DNA from: Moniliophthora roreri
Lineage: Eukaryota; Basidiomycota; Agaricomycetes; Agaricales; Marasmiaceae
Length of the DNA: 64,000 bases
Reading direction: 5' to 3'
Assembly: GCA_001466705.2 (NCBI GenBank)
Contig: LATX02000188.1
Coordinates: 248,001 to 312,000, forward strand
How positions within the stretch are numbered: position 1 is the first letter of the stretch; every line of letters begins with the position of its first letter. Positions 59,472 to 64,000 of this stretch are shown piece after piece. The notes beneath the pieces are model-generated. The model was not told the origin of the DNA. It did not search any database and was given only the letters and a program-made list of their open reading frames with translations. The position numbers were made by a program, and so were the translations under genes.

Positions 59472-59993
59472 TGTTGAAGCACTGTACCTGTACTATACTA
59501 AACTAGGTACATTAGGANTAGGAACACTAGTTATTGTATTACTTGCGTATGTGATCAACTACGGAACTTACAAAGTACGTTCCTGAGCTTCTCCGGAGCT
59601 TGCACTACAGTCATAGGAGTGCTCCCTCGTCCAGTAGGAGTATTGTAGCCTCATGCACAATACAGTAGAACACATGTAGAATTCATGTATAGTTCCTTCC
59701 GCTGTCAGAGGATTGTATTGTGTCTCTCCAAGACACATTATTCTTGGATACTTCGTCTCACAAGTATTCAGTAGCTTACATCCATAGCTTACTAGGTTTC
59801 TCCGTTTATCTACGGAACTTATCCTTTAGAGTAGTATAAAAGCAAGCATGTATGTAGCTACATTCTTCAGTTCAATTTACATTGACTACTCTGCACATCG
59901 CAACTCTACAACCCTCCAGGTTCTAACAAGTTCTCGTACAAATGTGAGTTGAGCACACTCCACTGCGCTTTACGTCTCCGTTCTGTCTCAACA
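59472..59993 (+). repeat. Copia LTR 5 (3' LTR, with a single-N overlap)
   Basis: Starts after the polypurine tract. At 59518 the text reads TTAGGA-N-TAGGAAC, an unmerged overlap of about 5 bases. It ends TCTCAACA at 59993, followed by CGTTGTGTACATG. Confidence 0.85.
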
Positions 59994-61407
59994 CGTTGTG
60001 TACATGTTGATGAATTTGCATTACAAACCTTGTTTGACACTCTGTCATTGACAGGTGGAATGCAAGTGGCGACCCAATGAGACTCTGAAGCAATGCAACT
60101 TGCAGTTCACCTACAGCAACACCAGTAAAGAGATCGACCTCGTCCGAAGATGGGTGGTACCGCAGCAACAGTGCGAGTGGCCAGAGTCACCTAGGCACAC
60201 GACATTACCCCTTACGTTACCTCTCCCCAAAAACCCTGCAAGTCATTACCAAGGCAGCAAAGCTCTTTATGCACCATAGATGGGTAGGATAGCCACTTTG
60301 AAATAGCTGAGCAAAGAGGTGCACGTGGTTGGATTTTTCTAACTACAAATTGAAATTGCTTTGGTCTCACCACCATCACCGCCATTACCTGACGGCTACT
60401 ACCTCCTCAACGTCGTTTTTGATTGCCGCAGGAGTGCAAGCAGAGGGAATACGGGGATCGAGGCTAGTAACCGACGACATGGTACTATTCGCTCGCCATT
60501 GGTAGCCAACCATTCCACTCACAATTTTCCCCAGGTTCTTCATGTACTTAACAGTTTGAACTTGACCTCATCTCCCTCCCCTTCTTCGTCAAGCCGTGTC
60601 AAGTTTAAAATTTTGTTCAGTGATCATTCTCTCCCTCTCATGCTGTCCGTTTCCGATATTTTCTCTTGTCATAAACAACATCTTGGCGGCCTAGGGAAGT
60701 GTAGGAGGGTTCTTTGGCGTTGAGAGTGAACAGTGTTGACTGACTCCAAAACACTACGCCCTTTATGAGCCGCAAGATTCGAAAAGGTTCTTAGAGTGTC
60801 TCAATTGGTTCATGGTGGTGAGTACTCTGTGTATAGTCTGTTTCGCTCCGCATCACGATGGCCGTCGAAATCCCACACGAATTGGCCTGTGGAGAGATAT
60901 CCCCTTGTTTCGTCACTGTCGTACTTGGGTAGTACTCCGCTTGACAGTACTACAGATGCGTAGCACGAGGCTCTGACGCACGTGAGGTTGAGAGCAGAAG
61001 GATATAGTGCTACTGGCTGAGGGTAGGTACTGTACAATGCGGGTCTTGTAGGCGTGCATCATAAACAAAGGAGAATCGGAAGACGAAGACGATATGATTA
61101 GATGTGTTCGTGTGTATGTCGCATGCTGACCTGGACACGGTGCTATTAAAGTAAGGAGTGTCATACAGTAATAATAGGAGTGGATAGAGAGAAAAGAGAA
61201 GAGAGGAAGAAAGGAAAGAAACGATACCGTAAACCAAAATATATGTTCTCTCCGCCTGCTGTCCGCTGTCCTACACAACATAAATCAAACATTAGAGGTT
61301 TGAGGTGGATAGGTGTTCATGGGAGGAACGGCGGTAGTACTAGGTGCCGCAGAGACGATATTAACGGGCTTAGGCTGTTGCGACTTTGGGTTGGCGTGCC
61401 TAGTGAA
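59994..61407. other. No supported gene; diverged repeat at the left edge
   Basis: The first 100 bp resemble 62826-62925 (shared GTGTACA..T.GATGAATTTG, GACCCAAT.AG). On the minus strand both read LIGSP...V.QIH...VH. A frame at 60361-60723 has 120 codons but no normal start and a Ser/Pro-rich chance-like content. Nothing else supported up to the 3' end of the membrane protein at 61408. Confidence 0.45.
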
Positions 61408-62694
61408 TCAAGAAATGAGCTGCAATTCATCCCGATAAGGATAACAGTACCGTTTCCGGAATTCGTCGACCATTTGTGGAGGTTTATCTTCAGGTTTACT
61501 CTTGGGATCCCTCTTGTCATCATATGGCTTCCGGTTACCGTCCCACCATTTTTCCTCGTCATCTCTTAGATCACCGGGAAAAAATTCATCCAAAAGTTGC
61601 TTGCCAAGCTGTGGATACGCCTCTTGAAAGTCCATGAGAGCATGCATTACTTTCCCTCTCCTGAACTCTTCAACACGGTCGAGATGAACGCCACTTGTGC
61701 CAATAGCTCGATGAGCACCGGCAGCAAACGCATTTTGCAGCATTCCCAGGCCACCGACTAGAAGCAGGAACCACGCATGCTGTTTGAGACTGGTTACAGT
61801 GATTAGGAATATGATCCATAATACCAGCAAGAAGAGACATGCGGCCTGCGTGATCAGGAAAGCCCTAGGAAAGCCAAAAATAGGTGACGGGTCACCTTGA
61901 CCAGGCCGACTGACCATGGGTGATTCCGCTCCTGCAAGGTCTTCAAGATCAAGGCCTTTGCCATCGCTAAAGATGACCATTACGTTGCGAGTACCATTGC
62001 CGCCGGTGAGGAAGAAGACTTTCTTTGAATTCCTCCGGCACGCCCATTTTTCCCGTCGCCACTGGGGAAGTGCTCCAGTGGCCAATGCAAGAATGGTACC
62101 TGCTACAGTGATAAGAAAGATACTCCAATCGCCATATACGCCGAAAGGAATTGCAGAGACGCAAAGCTGTACTATGATCGTTACTACGCCACCCCACCAC
62201 CACAGGTCACGGTCTGGAACTGCAGGACTTCCGGAATCTGAGGCTTTGAACACCGTAATACAGAGGGCAACCTCCGGGGGAAGCGGCGGCAGCTCAAAGT
62301 CGCGCAAGAGCCGGCCAAGTACCCAGGAACGGTTATCACGCTCGAAACCGCTATCAGCGTTGAAGAGCTTTGCAGAGTAGTCGGCCGGCGGCATGAGGCG
62401 GCCGTCTCCGCAGATGGACATAAGAGTATTGAACGAATAGGCCACCCAGCCGAAACTGAAAGCTACGGGTACCAGCCTTCTTCCGGACAGTTGTGCTAAA
62501 GCTTTCAAAACGACATCGCCGCCAATGATGAGAAGTATGGACAAGGTGTCAGAGGGGTTTTTCCATATCTCGTGTATTGTCTCTGGCACCTGGCTATCAA
62601 TCCTTCGTCCCGCAAGAGTTATTGATAGAGGGAAGGCGTGTGCGAGGGGAAACATAGGTATGCATTGCGAGAGCAAGAGTCTCGGGCTCAACAT
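61408..62694 (-). CDS. Conserved fungal multipass membrane protein, 428 aa, function unknown
   Basis: Single intact exon from ATG at 62694. Hydrophobic segments at about residues 51-69, 74-93, 165-187, 191-210, 279-301 and 307-326 suggest about six membrane spans. Landmarks I associate with a widespread uncharacterised fungal family are FSFGWVAYSFNTLM, CGDGRLMPP and NRSWVLGRLLRD in the N-half, and YGDWSIFLITVAGT, ALPQWRREKW, GNGTRNVMVIF and GLDLEDLAG in the middle. A cytosolic-looking C-terminus starts GVHLDRVEEFRRGKVMHALM and is rich in Lys, Asp and Pro (residues about 375-428). The start at MLSPRLLLSQC gives a short signal-like N-terminus (residues 1-26). Enzymatic or transport activity is not evident. 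This is the only intact conserved single-copy-type gene in the window. Confidence 0.85.
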   Translation of the reverse strand: MLSPRLLLSQCIPMFPLAHAFPLSITLAGRRIDSQVPETIHEIWKNPSDTLSILLIIGGDVVLKALAQLSGRRLVPVAFSFGWVAYSFNTLMSICGDGRLMPPADYSAKLFNADSGFERDNRSWVLGRLLRDFELPPLPPEVALCITVFKASDSGSPAVPDRDLWWWGGVVTIIVQLCVSAIPFGVYGDWSIFLITVAGTILALATGALPQWRREKWACRRNSKKVFFLTGGNGTRNVMVIFSDGKGLDLEDLAGAESPMVSRPGQGDPSPIFGFPRAFLITQAACLFLLVLWIIFLITVTSLKQHAWFLLLVGGLGMLQNAFAAGAHRAIGTSGVHLDRVEEFRRGKVMHALMDFQEAYPQLGKQLLDEFFPGDLRDDEEKWWDGNRKPYDDKRDPKSKPEDKPPQMVDEFRKRYCYPYRDELQLIS

Positions 62695-64000
62695 TTTGGC
62701 TTATAGGGGATGTCAGCTCACAGCTAAGACCTTGAGGGCGAGACACGTACCAGAGCAACCAATGGGACAATCAAGCATCAGGGAGGCATGAACGGCGCCT
62801 TTTATGAAATTATTGTGAATATGTACGTGTACACATCGATGAATTTGGCACACTAACCTTATTTGATGGATGGATGTAGCGCTTGCCATACTGAGAATAG
62901 ATGGTGACCCAATAAGGTTTCTCATACAACACCCCTGCCTTAAGACGATCTTTAATGAAGAGGCAATTCAATGTCGTTGACACGACTTCACGATCTAGCT
63001 GTCAAAGATTCGCTGATGGTGGGAGAATCGATTTGTAGTCCAGCAGCGGCAATGAGGTTAACACGCCGCTGGGGGGGTGGGTCAACTCCATGTGACGCTC
63101 TAAGGCCATCGACCCAAACGTCAACGACGACCACCTTGCCTCCATTGAAGACAAGTACAGCAAGCCTGCCTTGTGAAAGTACGTCAGGAGGCGATGGACC
63201 TGTACTTCCAACCGAAAAATAAACTTGGAGCAGTCGAAGCTGCTTCAGGTTAGGAAAAGCTGAGGGTTTGGGAGAAGAACGATGTAGCTAGGAGTGATGA
63301 CACCGAATGATTGGGCAGGGCGCTAACAAGGGGCATCAGTGACAAAGGCGCCCAGGAAACGACCAATCTCGATATGCTCCAGAAAGTATGTGATGTTTTC
63401 CAGAACCCTGATGTAAAAGATAGTGCTCTAGGATGTTCGCTCCATGAAGCCCAAGTAAAAGTGATGTTACGGTTGGTTCTTTGGGGCTTCGAGCAACACG
63501 GACCTTTGAGGGAATGGGTCGGCATCGGCGCTTACTATTAGCGCTTGGTATCCAGGAACTACACGACTTCGTTCCGAGCTCTACCAACGCATCAGGGCAA
63601 CGAAATGCTAGATCAAGAGTATTTTTAGAAGGTATAACGTTGACGCACTGCAGTTACCATGCTCCCCTCATCCCCGACCTCCAGACGATCAGGTCAAAAT
63701 TCTAGGTGTCTCTTTTCAAAGCTCCGTTCCGTAGACATGGCAGAAGCAGTTTGAGAGTCTCAAGGTAGTTGGACATAGTAGTGACGATCCGTCACAACTG
63801 GAGGCTTTGCGGTGCAAGCATAAGCGCTGGCCCAAATGATATAGCAGTGCCTTTACTCACATCACAAGCGTCTGTCGAGCGCAAGTTGGGTGGTCGGTAG
63901 AAAACGTCGAAAGTCAATTGAACAATAGAAATTTGGGCGTTTACGATGACAGGAGAACTGGTGGGAAACTCGACTTGGTGGGCTCTACACAGGAGAGTGC
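62695..64000. other. Right edge, no supported gene
   Basis: Upstream region of the membrane protein. Contains the diverged repeat at 62826-62925. A minus-strand reading near 63190-63000 (LVFNGGKVVVVDVWVDG) is open for about 65 codons and could be part of a decayed gene. Short frames near 63311-63541 are not recognisable. Confidence 0.4.

Larger units (their letters stand above)
30178..59993 (+). other. Copia-family block with collapsed or overlapping assembly joins
   Basis: Single N bases stand at 30601, 33270, 36427, 37133, 38244, 41071, 42983, 43845, 44801, 50016, 51064, 54901, 57082, 57874 and 59518. Inside copia internal sequence the text after an N usually restarts at an earlier point of the same element, so consecutive pieces overlap instead of abutting. 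These look like contig joins of unknown size written as one N. Each piece is described separately below. The order and number of copies should not be taken as biological. Confidence 0.8.

Noticed and set aside
60361..60723. 120-codon Ser/Pro-rich plus-strand frame
   Set aside because: No ATG at its start, no recognisable domain, and no exon structure around it.
1..64000. CRISPR arrays, tRNA or rRNA genes, prokaryotic operons
   Set aside because: None was seen on either strand. Direct repeats are explained by LTRs, element copies and assembly overlaps.

Overview
The window looks like a chromosome segment of a basidiomycete fungus, most likely an Agaricomycete. The reasons are host genes cut by many short GT-AG introns of about 45-60 bp, a chromodomain-bearing Ty3/gypsy element, a long Ty1/copia family, a pogo-like DDE transposon, and a conserved fungal-type multipass membrane protein. 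No prokaryotic feature, tRNA, rRNA or CRISPR array was seen. The assembly contains 16 single N bases. At those that fall inside repeats, the sequence after the N restarts upstream of, or overlaps, the sequence before it, so copy number and order there are not reliable.

Layout. 0-2 kb: a broken gene for a single-pass membrane protein (family member F) and an orphan tail of another. 2.4-12.1 kb: a decayed DDE transposon, split by a complete 7.5 kb gypsy element with 203 bp LTRs and a GGTAT target duplication. The gypsy is itself hit by two insertions of a related LTR. 12-16.5 kb: repeat-rich DNA with a 1.7 kb inverted-repeat element. 16.5-30.2 kb: the gene-rich part, a cluster of seven paralogs (H, A, B, C, D, E, G) plus one candidate small secreted protein. 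30.2-60.0 kb: fragments of one copia family, with one stretch of host-like sequence and a second, gypsy-free copy of the DDE-transposon DNA. 61.4-62.7 kb: an intact 428-residue multipass membrane protein. The rest has no gene I can support.

The paralog family is the main host feature. Each member has a signal peptide, a small ectodomain with W-x-W and LCAY motifs, a Ser/Thr-rich stalk, a Gly/Ala-rich transmembrane helix, and a basic cytosolic tail. In seven members the first exon is 17 nt long and ends in the same phase. Four members (A, B, D, E) are intact. C has one nonsense codon. F, G and H are broken.

The copia family is unusual. Its polyprotein is about 2,460 residues by splicing fragments mentally, roughly 1,000 more than usual. 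The extra length is a Cys-rich region between the Gag domain and the protease. Its primer-binding site reads GGTTATGGGCCC, like Drosophila copia. Most of its stop codons are CGA to TGA changes, part of a wider CpG to TpG/CpA decay pattern.
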